Shown here: piece after piece, positions 35,451-43,430 of the stretch
Numbering within the stretch: position 1 is the stretch's first letter
Layout: every line of letters begins with the position of its first letter
NCBI GenBank assembly: GCA_001541255.1
Contig: LNQR01000056.1
Span: 23,009 to 87,008 of the forward strand
Length of the DNA stretch: 64,000 nt
Direction: 5' to 3'
Source: Candidatus Magnetominusculus xianensis
GTDB taxonomy: Bacteria; Nitrospirota; Thermodesulfovibrionia; Thermodesulfovibrionales; Magnetobacteriaceae
The notes under the pieces: model-generated
What the model saw: only the letters and a program-made list of their open reading frames with translations
Database searches by the model: none
What the model was told of the DNA's origin: nothing
Position numbers and translations under genes: made by a program

Positions 35451-36387
35451 ATGCTATGCTCGCAATATTTACTTCATTTCCATTTGATGATTCTATCAAT
35501 GATTTAATTTCTTCAACGAGTATTATTCTCCTATTTCTAACAGCATGTGCAGCAGGCCAATTTAAAACACAATTATCCAGCATAGTACCTAGTGGAGTTT
35601 TACCTGATGGTTTATTATCATACATTTCTTTTATTGTCAAATAATCACCGGCATATCCCAGCGGCTTAACATACATTCTCTCTAAAGTATTTGTTAATAA
35701 AATGTAAGGAAAAAGTTCCTTTTGACAATTAAATCCTATTGTTTCTTTAATATGAACGTTAAGATGTGAATCTTCTCCAATAACTGTGTTTAATAAAACG
35801 TGAAAATTATCAAAATATGAGCACAAGTATTCCTTTTTATCTTGCGTTATATCATTATTTAATAACTCCTTATTAACGTTTGATAATATTTCTTTTAAAT
35901 CAGAAATATTTTCTGAAATAGTATTCCAAGCATTGTTATATTCTTTAACTTTCCCATGCTGAAGCAAGTGAGTTAGATGTCCTACCGAATCTCTCAATCT
36001 ATGTGATATTGAAATTGCAATTGTTTTATAAAATCTATTTGCAAAATCAGATTTTGAACTGAGTTTTGAATTCAGACTGTCTCTTGGTAGGATGATTATA
36101 TGTACTTCATTCTCTGCTATTGCTGAAAATGAAAAAGGTTCCCCTTCTAAATATGAACGTTCTCCTAACAGTTCGCCTGGCCCTAAAGTCGATATTTGCC
36201 TGTCTGATTCAACATATAATCCAACAAAACCATCTATGATGACATAAATACAATCAATAAGTTCTCCTTTTTGAATAATTACAACTCCGGTTGCAAACAT
36301 CCTTTCTATTCCATTGTTAAGAATCCATTGTATATCATCCTCATGTAACTCTTCGTAGAAAGGGATTCTTTTATCCAGTACCATCAA
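35377..36387 (-). CDS. cNMP-binding/methyltransferase-type protein, 3'-truncated
   Basis: 336 residues. A cyclic-nucleotide-binding domain fills about 10-125 (GVVIIQKGELIDCIYVIIDGF, GPGELLGERSYLEG). A helical middle region leads to the conserved KPLGYAGDYLTIKEMY and PAAHAVRNRR segment and to SAM motif I (ASIACGPAEEIFDA). This order is seen in proteins annotated as 3-hydroxypalmitate methyl ester synthesis factors (PhcB-like). It stops about 20 residues after motif I, where the sequence joins the vor-like beta subunit, so the methyltransferase domain is incomplete. Confidence 0.72.
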   Translation of the reverse strand: MMVLDKRIPFYEELHEDDIQWILNNGIERMFATGVVIIQKGELIDCIYVIIDGFVGLYVESDRQISTLGPGELLGERSYLEGEPFSFSAIAENEVHIIILPRDSLNSKLSSKSDFANRFYKTIAISISHRLRDSVGHLTHLLQHGKVKEYNNAWNTISENISDLKEILSNVNKELLNNDITQDKKEYLCSYFDNFHVLLNTVIGEDSHLNVHIKETIGFNCQKELFPYILLTNTLERMYVKPLGYAGDYLTIKEMYDNKPSGKTPLGTMLDNCVLNWPAAHAVRNRRIILVEEIKSLIESSNGNEVNIASIACGPAEEIFDAYKNIDNSNILKTTL

Positions 36388-36734
36388 ACATCCTCCACTC
36401 TATGAACACATAGTGATTTTTTGTAATGAAAAATAATATTCTTATGTTGACCTATGAATCCAATAACAACGATTGTATCCAACTGTTTGAATAATCTGCC
36501 TAACAATTCCCATGCAACCCCTCTTTCACACAAGAAGACAATTCTTATAGCAATGACTGTCTCTTTCATGTATTTAATAAATTGAAAGATACTCGTCTTT
36601 TCCAACTTTTTATCAATCATATCTCCCCTCAGATACGGGATAGACAGGGAGTGTTTGCCATCAAGCAATGCTGCCGCAGCAAGCATCCTGAATGCCGTTA
36701 CACCACCATGTCCACCCAAGCTATATAATATCAA
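36384..36734 (-). pseudogene. Chimeric frame: N-terminus of a 2-oxoacid:ferredoxin oxidoreductase gamma subunit joined to an unknown tail
   Basis: 116 codons from TTG 36732-36734. The first about 35 residues (LGGHGGVTAFRMLAAAALLDG) match the start of gamma subunits (GxGGQGGVTA...LAxAAFLDGK). After PYLRGD the family resemblance stops and a different, helical tail begins at an internal ATG (MIDKKLEK). The tail's stop overlaps the start of the cNMP/methyltransferase gene by 4 bp, so the tail may be the remains of a real gene coupled to it. Either way the gamma subunit is broken. Confidence 0.55.
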
Positions 36735-36804
36735 CTTTAACGTATAGTCCTCTAAATCGAGAAATAAATCCCACTAATGAAGAATTTACCTTTCATGTGC
36801 AATT

Positions 36805-37290
36805 TTACCCATTATTGTAAGGTTCATAAGCATTGTCAGGATACCATTCTCCTCTAAAAAGGGAAGCCTGACGTATTATGGAACACCTTTGCACATGTAC
36901 AGCATCTATAAAATTGTGATGAATGGTCGGGTTACCCCAATCTCCCCCCCATATAAGACCGTGTTGGTGAGCCAAGCGTCCAAGTAAGGAAAAACCTCCT
37001 TTCCATGAGGGGTCTCCACCAATACTTTTTACGATGTCACAGGCAAGCCCATAATGATGCACGCCAACAATACGAAGTTTAGTAGCGCCTTGTTTAAATA
37101 GTTCATCCTGGCGTGCCTGACTTCTGTATGTCTCAAAAACCATCAGATCAACTCCGTGAGCTTTTGCATCAGAAATGATTGCTTGTACTTTCCCGCGTGT
37201 GATAGGTTCTAAAAGATTTAAATCACCAACTCGATTAACACTCTCGAATCGTGAATCCTTAACAATAACGTCTGTGTAGAAATTAGCCAT
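36805..37290 (-). CDS. M15-type peptidoglycan peptidase, endolysin-like
   Basis: 161 residues without a signal peptide. The zinc-site pattern of the VanY/L-Ala-D-Glu endopeptidase family is visible: ETYRSQARQDELFKQGAT, then HHYGLACDIV (His and Asp ligands), IWGGDW and DAVHVQ (third His). Cells use such enzymes for wall editing and phages for lysis; the lack of an export signal and the compact size favour a phage-like endolysin. The catalytic residues are all present. A lipoprotein gene lies upstream in the same direction, 112 bp away. Confidence 0.8.
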   Translation of the reverse strand: MANFYTDVIVKDSRFESVNRVGDLNLLEPITRGKVQAIISDAKAHGVDLMVFETYRSQARQDELFKQGATKLRIVGVHHYGLACDIVKSIGGDPSWKGGFSLLGRLAHQHGLIWGGDWGNPTIHHNFIDAVHVQRCSIIRQASLFRGEWYPDNAYEPYNNG

Positions 37291-37402
37291 CTCTTCTCCT
37301 CCATAGATAAATTAACAAATACCTTAACAATGTTAAGATACCTGATATTCAGATAATTCATGGGGACAGGCAAAATGACCTATCCCCTTCACCTCTACAA
37401 TT

Positions 37403-38323
37403 TTAGCGTTTACCTGCATCAGTAGCTGATTTAGCTCCTTCGGGTGCCTTACCTTTATCCGATAAGTCTGTAGTCACATTATCAGTATTAGGTTTAGTTT
37501 TATCAGTAGCATCAGATGGCGCCACTTTAACATCGTAACCAAGCTTTTTCATGGTTTCCTGAAACTGTGTAAGCCCAGCATCTTTGCTTAGTTGGATGGT
37601 TTTTTGAGCGTAATCTAACCCTGTATCTATTTTACAAGCGCCATGATATATAATTACATCTGCAATTGCTCCCTGAACTGTATAAGTATCCAATTTATCA
37701 TTACGTTTCTTCAGGATACCTTGCCAAATTTCTTCCCGTTTTTTCTCGATACCAGGAACTATAACCGATGTAGTAATCGAGGAAAATAATGATTGAGATA
37801 ATTCCTCTTTGACACCGCTGGATATTCCTGCCATTCCTGATAGAAGTCTCGATGCGTTGCCGGTTACTATCGCCCCTACTCCACCAAATATCGTGGACAA
37901 TACACCAAAAGAGGCATTATAATACGTGCTTATTCGTTTCAGATAACTATTATATAGGTTACATCTTTGATCCGATGCAATTTTTAGCTGATCTTGAATT
38001 TGTGAACGATGCTTTTCTTCATAAAATTTGTTGGCATTAAAGAATGCGAGGTTTATGAATTTAGCTTTGTCGGGTTCAGTCAAGGTTGAAAAAGATTTAT
38101 CTTGAAGATTAGATTTGTTCTCAGGGTCTAATAAAGAGAACAATTTTTCATCATCATAAAACTCAAAACCTTCACTCATTATTTGATTTGCCGATGAGGA
38201 TGTCACTCTACCTCCGCCGGTTACACTTGTCTCTGGATTCAATAAGCTCTGTCCAGATGTTGCGCAGCCAGTGAACATAATTCCAATCAATACAACACAT
38301 AACACTTTATAAATTTTCTTCAT
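37403..38323 (-). CDS. Hypothetical lipoprotein (306 aa)
   Basis: Clear lipoprotein signal: MKKIYKVLCVVLIGIMFTGC with the Cys at 20. GAAGGAGA lies just before the ATG. The mature part has a helical, Asn/Ser/Lys-rich body, a Gly/Ala-rich hydrophobic patch in the middle (TIFGGVGAIVTGNASRLL) that could contact membrane, and a disordered Lys/Thr/Asp tail. Likely outer-membrane attached. I do not recognise the family. Placed upstream of the endolysin-like gene, it could be a lysis or wall-associated component. Confidence 0.7.
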   Translation of the reverse strand: MKKIYKVLCVVLIGIMFTGCATSGQSLLNPETSVTGGGRVTSSSANQIMSEGFEFYDDEKLFSLLDPENKSNLQDKSFSTLTEPDKAKFINLAFFNANKFYEEKHRSQIQDQLKIASDQRCNLYNSYLKRISTYYNASFGVLSTIFGGVGAIVTGNASRLLSGMAGISSGVKEELSQSLFSSITTSVIVPGIEKKREEIWQGILKKRNDKLDTYTVQGAIADVIIYHGACKIDTGLDYAQKTIQLSKDAGLTQFQETMKKLGYDVKVAPSDATDKTKPNTDNVTTDLSDKGKAPEGAKSATDAGKR

Positions 38324-38611
38324 GGTGGTCTCCTTCCCTATACTGTCTAAATTATTTCAGATAACCTACCCAAAGGTAGAGGTTTATAAAATAAATATAT
38401 ATACATACTTATGTGTTTATTAGTAATGCGACCATTCACTTCCACACTCCGTATGAGCGCTTTCATGTAAAAAACGCACACTTATATGTTTAAAAAGATT
38501 ATGATTAGATACCCAAGCGAAATGGTTACAGCTCAATGTGTATTTAAAAAAAGAAACTATCTGATATGTAAAAAAATATTTCTTTTCTACTAAGGATGAG
38601 TTACACTCTTT

Positions 38612-38633
38612 TGACTGACTGACTGACTGACTG
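38612..38633. repeat. Tetranucleotide tandem repeat (TGAC)n
   Basis: TGACTGACTGACTGACTGAC with a trailing TG, five full units. It sits inside an 84-codon minus-strand frame (38420-38674) that otherwise looks non-coding. Slippage here would shift any frame that crosses it. Confidence 0.85.
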
Positions 38634-38773
38634 CAAAAATCGTGCAAGGGACCACTTTCTGAGAATCGCAACACGACTTATGTAATCCACCTAATCCTCC
38701 TCGGTAATTCCGAACTTTCCTTCGATTGGAAGTTACCATAAGAGAAAAATAAAAGTCAAGCGAAATTTATCTT

Positions 38774-38835
38774 GTGAAATATATTTCACCATAATAAGTC
38801 ATGAGAAATAAATTGATGTTACATAAAAGTAACAT
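38774..38835. promoter_or_regulatory. Two inverted repeats, possible operator sites
   Basis: GTGAAATATATTTCAC at 38774-38789 is a perfect 16-bp palindrome. ATGTTAC (38816-38822) and GTAACAT (38829-38835) form a 7-bp inverted repeat with a 6-base gap. Both are AT-rich and lie in the 38324-39114 gap, between a minus-strand lipoprotein gene and a plus-strand Uma2 gene. They look like dyads for a dimeric repressor, but no regulator gene is adjacent. Near 38940-39010 a minus-strand frame ends AYETPHDRRRYHAYE, possibly the tail of a lost gene. Confidence 0.4.
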
Positions 38836-39075
38836 TAATGAAATAGAATACCAGCAGGTTTTCTATAAAATTTCAGCTATTTACTTGATGACTCCCAAAA
38901 TTTGTAAAATAGACACAACAAAGGAACTGGTTTCATTTCTACGGCGTTACAAGGCTACGGTCTATTCGTAAGCATGATACCTGCGACGGTCATGTGGTGT
39001 CTCATATGCTTTGAGAATCACGGCCCTAAACCTAAATATTTAGCTAATAAGTATTGTGTCAGATGAATACCATCA

Positions 39076-39105
39076 TCGACAAACCTTCAACCCAAATGAT
39101 ATACT
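39076..39105 (+). promoter_or_regulatory. Candidate promoter of the Uma2 gene
   Basis: TCGACA (39076-39081), 18-bp spacer, TATACT (39100-39105). The ATG at 39115 is only 9 bases past the -10 box and no Shine-Dalgarno fits in between, so the mRNA could be leaderless. Confidence 0.45.
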
Positions 39106-39114
39106 ACATCATCT

Positions 39115-39621
39115 ATGCAGACCAGAGATTTTGACTTAACAGAAATCATCAATGGAGAGGAAGTCATTGGTCAGAGTCCGTTTGGGAAACATCAGGATAT
39201 TAGTAGCAATTTAAACTACATAATTCACCATTATGTAAAAACAAATAAACTAGGAAAAGTATATTATTCACCATTGGATATAATCTTTGAGGAAGGGGTT
39301 AATCGTCTTCAACCCGATATAATATTCATTAAGAAAGAGAATATGGCTATCTTTCAGGACTGGATAAGAGGAGTTCCCGATATGGTATGCGAAATAGTAT
39401 CTTCTGGTAGTTATGAAAAGGATATTGAAGTCAAGAAGGCAATTTATGAGAAGTACAGAGTACCTGAGTACTGGATTGTTATACCTGAACTACAAACCAT
39501 AGATATATTAATTATAGAAGACAACAAATATAAGTTACATTCAGTGGCTGGCATAGATGGAACAGTTACGTCTAAAGTCATAGAAGGCTTACAAGTTCAT
39601 ATTAAGGATATCTTCGAGTAG
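39115..39621 (+). CDS. Uma2-family (DUF820) restriction-fold nuclease
   Basis: 168 residues, slightly short for the family. The PD-(D/E)XK-like core is visible: D68 in QPDIIFI, D89 and E93 in GVPDMVCEIVS, D103 with K107 in EKDIEVKKAIYEKYRVPEYWIV. Uma2 genes are common and often multi-copy in cyanobacteria and related genomes; their function is not settled. A likely promoter lies just upstream. Flanked by non-coding DNA on both sides, so probably a single-gene unit. Confidence 0.85.
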   Translation: MQTRDFDLTEIINGEEVIGQSPFGKHQDISSNLNYIIHHYVKTNKLGKVYYSPLDIIFEEGVNRLQPDIIFIKKENMAIFQDWIRGVPDMVCEIVSSGSYEKDIEVKKAIYEKYRVPEYWIVIPELQTIDILIIEDNKYKLHSVAGIDGTVTSKVIEGLQVHIKDIFE

Positions 39622-39782
39622 GGTTCTTTTTAAACTCAGGATCAGGACGATTCTGGAACACGATATAAAATTCTGGACATAGAAATAAATGCATTGTTCT
39701 GATTAGCCAGAAAAACTATTTACTACAGCATCAGTTGTTGTTATAATAATAGCTGTCTAATATATCAACAAAGGGGTAAGCA

Positions 39783-40079
39783 ATGACTGTGAAAGCGCTG
39801 CTTGTGACGGTAGTTTCAGTTATAATATTGGCATTGTCTGTGTCGGGGGGATATGCTGCCAAAACGCTGCCCATAGCTGGGGGCAAGGGATATATCCAAT
39901 GCAAGGAGGGAAAGACTGTGCTGACCAAAAAAGGTGAAGTGCTACAGTGCATTCTCGCCGTACCTCTTACGTATAATGTATATGGGGGCACGGATGTATG
40001 CCCCGAAAATGCCACCATCATGTTTGATTATGACGGGAGTGTCATAGGCTGCACAGTTGGGAAAAAAAGCAGATATTGA
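39783..40079 (+). CDS. Small secreted protein (98 aa)
   Basis: Signal peptide about 1-25 (LLVTVVSVIILALSVSGGYA). The mature part of about 70 residues is beta-rich with four Cys (YIQCKEG, LQCILA, TDVCPEN, VIGCTV), enough for two disulfides. It lies immediately before the GGDEF gene (22 bp to the preferred start of the latter) and may be a secreted or periplasmic ligand-binding or structural factor. No family recognised. Confidence 0.65.
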   Translation: MTVKALLVTVVSVIILALSVSGGYAAKTLPIAGGKGYIQCKEGKTVLTKKGEVLQCILAVPLTYNVYGGTDVCPENATIMFDYDGSVIGCTVGKKSRY

Positions 40080-40101
40080 GCTGTTAATTCAGGGGGTTAA
40101 C

Positions 40102-41196
40102 TTGGGATTTTTTTTTACGAAAAAAGACGACAGCGATAAGGAATCACTCACAGAAAAGCTCGACGAGTGTGCCGGACAGAGACAACTGTTTCAACAAGCG
40201 CTCAAGTCCCTGCTGGTGTTGATTAAGGACTTTTCTTTCGATATTAAAGAACTCGACGCCGACAAGTTCAAAAAACAGATGGACACCCTCAGTGGAGAGT
40301 TCTCGCTAAGCAATAAAATAAGCAGGATAGAAGCCGCATTCGACAGCGGCAAAGATGCGATAATAAATTATATTAATAACAAAAAGAGCTATTTTAAGGA
40401 ACGAGAAAACGAACTCAAAAGTATCATAGACCTCCTGACAAAGGGCCTTTCTGTTATCAACGAAGAAAATATCGAGTTTAATCAAAAAATCTATGACAAA
40501 AGCATAGCCATAGGCAACATCACGCTCCTTGACGATATAAAGAAAATCAAGGACAGCATCAAAAGCGAAGTAGAGCATATGCAGGTAGTTATAAGAGAAA
40601 AACAGACCTCCGGCCAGAGACAAATAGAGATTCTGACCAGAGAACTAAATGCCCTCAAGTGCGACCTTGAAAAGGCTCAAACCGCCTCAATGACAGATGG
40701 ATTGACAGGGGCATACAATCGCCTGGCCATGGACAATTACCTGGAGAAACTCGTTGACAAGAGCGTAATATCCAATGCCCCGTTTGCATTACTGATGATG
40801 GATGTGGATAATTTTAAAAAAATCAACGATTCCTATGGTCATCAAATAGGCGACAGCGTCCTTGTGGCATTGATAAGACAGTGCAAGGAGCTGATAAGAA
40901 AAGAGGACTTTCTGGCCAGATACGGCGGAGAGGAGTTCACATTGATACTGCCTAATGCATCGCTGAAAAACGCCGTGAAAAAGGGAACCGAAATATGCAG
41001 GGCAATCGAACTATCCTGTTATGTGTTGGGTGAAAAGTTTGGCGACCAAAAACTATCATTTACTATCAGCGTAGGAATAAGCACGTTTCAAAAGGGAGAT
41101 ACGGTGAAAACTGTGACAGAAAGGGCAGATAATGCCCTGTACTTAGCAAAAAAGACTGGGAAAAACAAGGTTGTCACAGAAAAGGAACTAAAATGA
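40102..41196 (+). CDS. Diguanylate cyclase (GGDEF) with helical N-terminal domain
   Basis: 364 residues from TTG 40102, chosen because AGGGGG (40091-40096) is correctly spaced; an upstream TTG at 40057 would overlap the secreted-protein gene. The first about 200 residues are helical with a coiled-coil linker (REKQTSGQRQIEILTRELNA). The GGDEF domain follows: TDGLTGAYNRLAMDNYL, MMDVDNFKKINDSYGHQ, and RYGGEEFTLILP. RKED lies five residues before GGEEF, the product-inhibition I-site. It makes c-di-GMP from two GTP. Cytoplasmic; no membrane segment is seen. Confidence 0.9.
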   Translation: MGFFFTKKDDSDKESLTEKLDECAGQRQLFQQALKSLLVLIKDFSFDIKELDADKFKKQMDTLSGEFSLSNKISRIEAAFDSGKDAIINYINNKKSYFKERENELKSIIDLLTKGLSVINEENIEFNQKIYDKSIAIGNITLLDDIKKIKDSIKSEVEHMQVVIREKQTSGQRQIEILTRELNALKCDLEKAQTASMTDGLTGAYNRLAMDNYLEKLVDKSVISNAPFALLMMDVDNFKKINDSYGHQIGDSVLVALIRQCKELIRKEDFLARYGGEEFTLILPNASLKNAVKKGTEICRAIELSCYVLGEKFGDQKLSFTISVGISTFQKGDTVKTVTERADNALYLAKKTGKNKVVTEKELK

Positions 41197-41795
41197 CACA
41201 AAGAATCGGAATTGTACTGATATTAAGCATAGTGTTTTTTCACAGCGCCGTTGGGACGGTCGTGTCTGACTGCATATCCGGGGATTGTACAAACGGACAA
41301 GGTGTGTATGTCTACCCTGATGGAGGCAAATATGCGGGCGGCATGAAGGACTCCAAAAGAGACGGCTATGGTACGTATCTGTTTCCCGACGGCAGGAAAT
41401 ACGAAGGTGAATATAAGAACAACATGATGACCGGAGCCGGGATCCTCACATGGCCGGACAACTCCAGATATGAGGGGATATTAACTGATGGGAAGTTTGT
41501 AAAAGGCGCCTATACATGGCCTAACGGCAACAGATATGAAGGACAGTTCAAAGACGACAAGCCAGACGGTTTCGGCGCCCTGCACACACCAGACGGTCAG
41601 ACGTACTCAGGGGAGTTTAAAAACGGCATGAAAGAAGGCGGCGGCACATTAACCGACAAAGACGGCAGCACATATACGGGTAAATTCAGAAACGATAAGA
41701 AACACGGCCCAGGCATGATGAGCTATCCAAACGGGCAGACAAAACAGCTCGTCTGGGAAGACGACAAGCTCATAAGAGACAGTTCAAAACACTGA
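41193..41795 (+). CDS. Secreted MORN-repeat protein
   Basis: 200 residues. A signal sequence (about 1-26) precedes a short Cys pair (SDCISGDC) and about seven MORN repeats (units such as YPDGGKYAGGMKDSKRDGYG, then FPDGRKYEGEYKNNMMTGAG). MORN arrays form elongated beta-hairpin ladders that bind proteins or membranes. The ATG overlaps the GGDEF stop by 4 bp, so a c-di-GMP enzyme and an exported MORN protein are made from one message; the small secreted protein upstream may belong to the same unit. Confidence 0.85.
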   Translation: MTQRIGIVLILSIVFFHSAVGTVVSDCISGDCTNGQGVYVYPDGGKYAGGMKDSKRDGYGTYLFPDGRKYEGEYKNNMMTGAGILTWPDNSRYEGILTDGKFVKGAYTWPNGNRYEGQFKDDKPDGFGALHTPDGQTYSGEFKNGMKEGGGTLTDKDGSTYTGKFRNDKKHGPGMMSYPNGQTKQLVWEDDKLIRDSSKH

Positions 41796-41925
41796 CACAT
41801 CACACTAAATGCAGACGCTCAACATAAATCAGACTAAACGCTTGACATTCTCTCCTGTCAAGTTATACAATCCCGATAGTTCAATTCTAAGCAGTGATTC
41901 ATAGAGATGTTAAGACAGAGGAGAA

Positions 41926-42786
41926 TTGTTGGTGCTTACTACTAAGTTCGTAAACAGACTGGTGAAAACTCTCAGTGCTTCGAAAAAGCAGCAAGCCGAA
42001 TTATCACTAACTAAATTTGGAGAATTAAAACCAATAATACAAGAATATCAAAACAGAAAACTTGTAGATATCACAAACCTAGTAAGCATTATCGACATAG
42101 TGAAGGAGCAGCAGGAAACCAGTTTACTCCTTACTTTTAAAGATTTAAAACCAAAGATACAAGAATATATGGAGGAAGAGGCAATCCATCGGCGTGAACA
42201 TGCACCGGAGTGGAACTCCTTCAGGGTATTAGGCATAGAGACCAAAGAGGCTGAATTTCATACCCCATTTCTATATGGGCTGTTAAGCCCGTATGGCAGT
42301 CATGGGCAGGGAAGGCTTTTTTTAGACAGTTTTCTTAGGATGATAGGTGAGAAGGTGCCTGGGTTTTATAAGGGCGATATACCTAACCCAAACTGGCATG
42401 TTGAGCGTGAAGCTGAACAGATAGACCTGAGAATCTGCAATGATCGCTTGAATATTGGTTTTTTCATTGAAAATAAGATATACACAGGGATACGCAGCGG
42501 TCAGTTGAGCAGGCATTTTAAGTTATGGCAAGAGCGGTATGAAGACATAAACAGGGATGGCGGGGTGTTTTATCTAACGATTCGTGGAGATGAGCCATCA
42601 GAGGCCGCATTTGATTCAGAGGGTGAGTTTACTCGTTCTGAGATTGAACTGAAACTGGGGAAGACAAGGTTATTGTCATATAAGCGTGACGTAAAAAACT
42701 GGTTAGAAGGGACAGTGGCGACCATAACTCCTCAGAAATTAAAGCAGTCAATTATCCAGTATATCGAAATCATAAACGAACTATAA
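41926..42786 (+). CDS. PD-(D/E)XK nuclease-superfamily protein
   Basis: 286 residues from TTG 41926; GTG 41932 has better spacing to AGGAG and may be the true start. The C-terminal about 190 residues show the restriction-like core: E110 and H112 in EAEFHTPFLYGLL, GSHGQGRLFLDSFL, D167 in EQIDLRI, E182xK184 in FFIENKI, Q193 in GQLSRH. The N-terminal part holds two similar helical units, FGELKPIIQEY and FKDLKPKIQEY, about 40 residues apart. Probably a nuclease of a small defence or DNA-processing unit with the next gene, 15 bp downstream. Confidence 0.82.
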   Translation: MLVLTTKFVNRLVKTLSASKKQQAELSLTKFGELKPIIQEYQNRKLVDITNLVSIIDIVKEQQETSLLLTFKDLKPKIQEYMEEEAIHRREHAPEWNSFRVLGIETKEAEFHTPFLYGLLSPYGSHGQGRLFLDSFLRMIGEKVPGFYKGDIPNPNWHVEREAEQIDLRICNDRLNIGFFIENKIYTGIRSGQLSRHFKLWQERYEDINRDGGVFYLTIRGDEPSEAAFDSEGEFTRSEIELKLGKTRLLSYKRDVKNWLEGTVATITPQKLKQSIIQYIEIINEL

Positions 42787-42801
42787 AGGGGGAATATAAT
42801 C

Positions 42802-43359
42802 ATGGAGAATCCGCGTAAAAAGATGATAGAGGATTTAGCAACCTCGGACAATTATTTTGCTATCAGGGAGTTAGTAGGTCTATTTCCAGAAATATCCTTC
42901 GAACATCACAAGAGATTATTTCAGGATGCATTTGACGCTGAAAAATGTGCCGCCAACTACGGTATTTCAAAGATACCAAACAAGGACCACTACAAGGCAC
43001 AGCGCATAGAGATAGTCAATCCATCATATCAGGGGGATAATTTCTTTCGGTTTGCAATATGCGTTATGGGCGGCGTTGGGGATAATGTTGAAAACTGGTA
43101 TTTTGGGATAATTGGGCCGTGGAACCTTTCGACACAGCACAAGGAAATTCAAGAACTTAAGGACAATTGCACTAAGCTGGGGCTGAAGCCATCGGCAAAT
43201 TGGATGTATAAGTACTTTAAGTCTCAGCGCTCTGATGTATTTGCCTCGTTAATGCAGGGTGCAGACGTTAAACCCATTATCCTTTCGATGGTCAGGGAGT
43301 TTAACGACAAGTGTCAGCAGCTTGTAGAGTTAGTTGACCAGATAAATGCCATTTTATAG
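42802..43359 (+). CDS. Hypothetical partner of the PD-(D/E)XK protein (185 aa)
   Basis: I do not recognise the family. The protein is soluble, without Cys clusters or membrane segments. Its middle has a beta core (DNFFRFAICVMGG, NWYFGIIGPW) and its ends are helical (MVREFNDKCQQLVELVDQI). AAAGGGGG precedes the ATG. Tight linkage to the nuclease gene suggests joint function, for instance a regulator, inhibitor or specificity component, but the sequence does not decide. Confidence 0.6.
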   Translation: MENPRKKMIEDLATSDNYFAIRELVGLFPEISFEHHKRLFQDAFDAEKCAANYGISKIPNKDHYKAQRIEIVNPSYQGDNFFRFAICVMGGVGDNVENWYFGIIGPWNLSTQHKEIQELKDNCTKLGLKPSANWMYKYFKSQRSDVFASLMQGADVKPIILSMVREFNDKCQQLVELVDQINAIL

Positions 43360-43430
43360 AAGAACTAACTGGTAATTCTGCTTATGGGGCCAGCCTTTAC
43401 AGGCCAGCTTAAGAGTATGACAATTTAAGG

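Noticed and set aside
38420..38674. 84-codon minus-strand frame crossing the TGAC repeat
   Set aside because: No ribosome-binding site, odd composition, and a simple repeat inside; probably not a gene.
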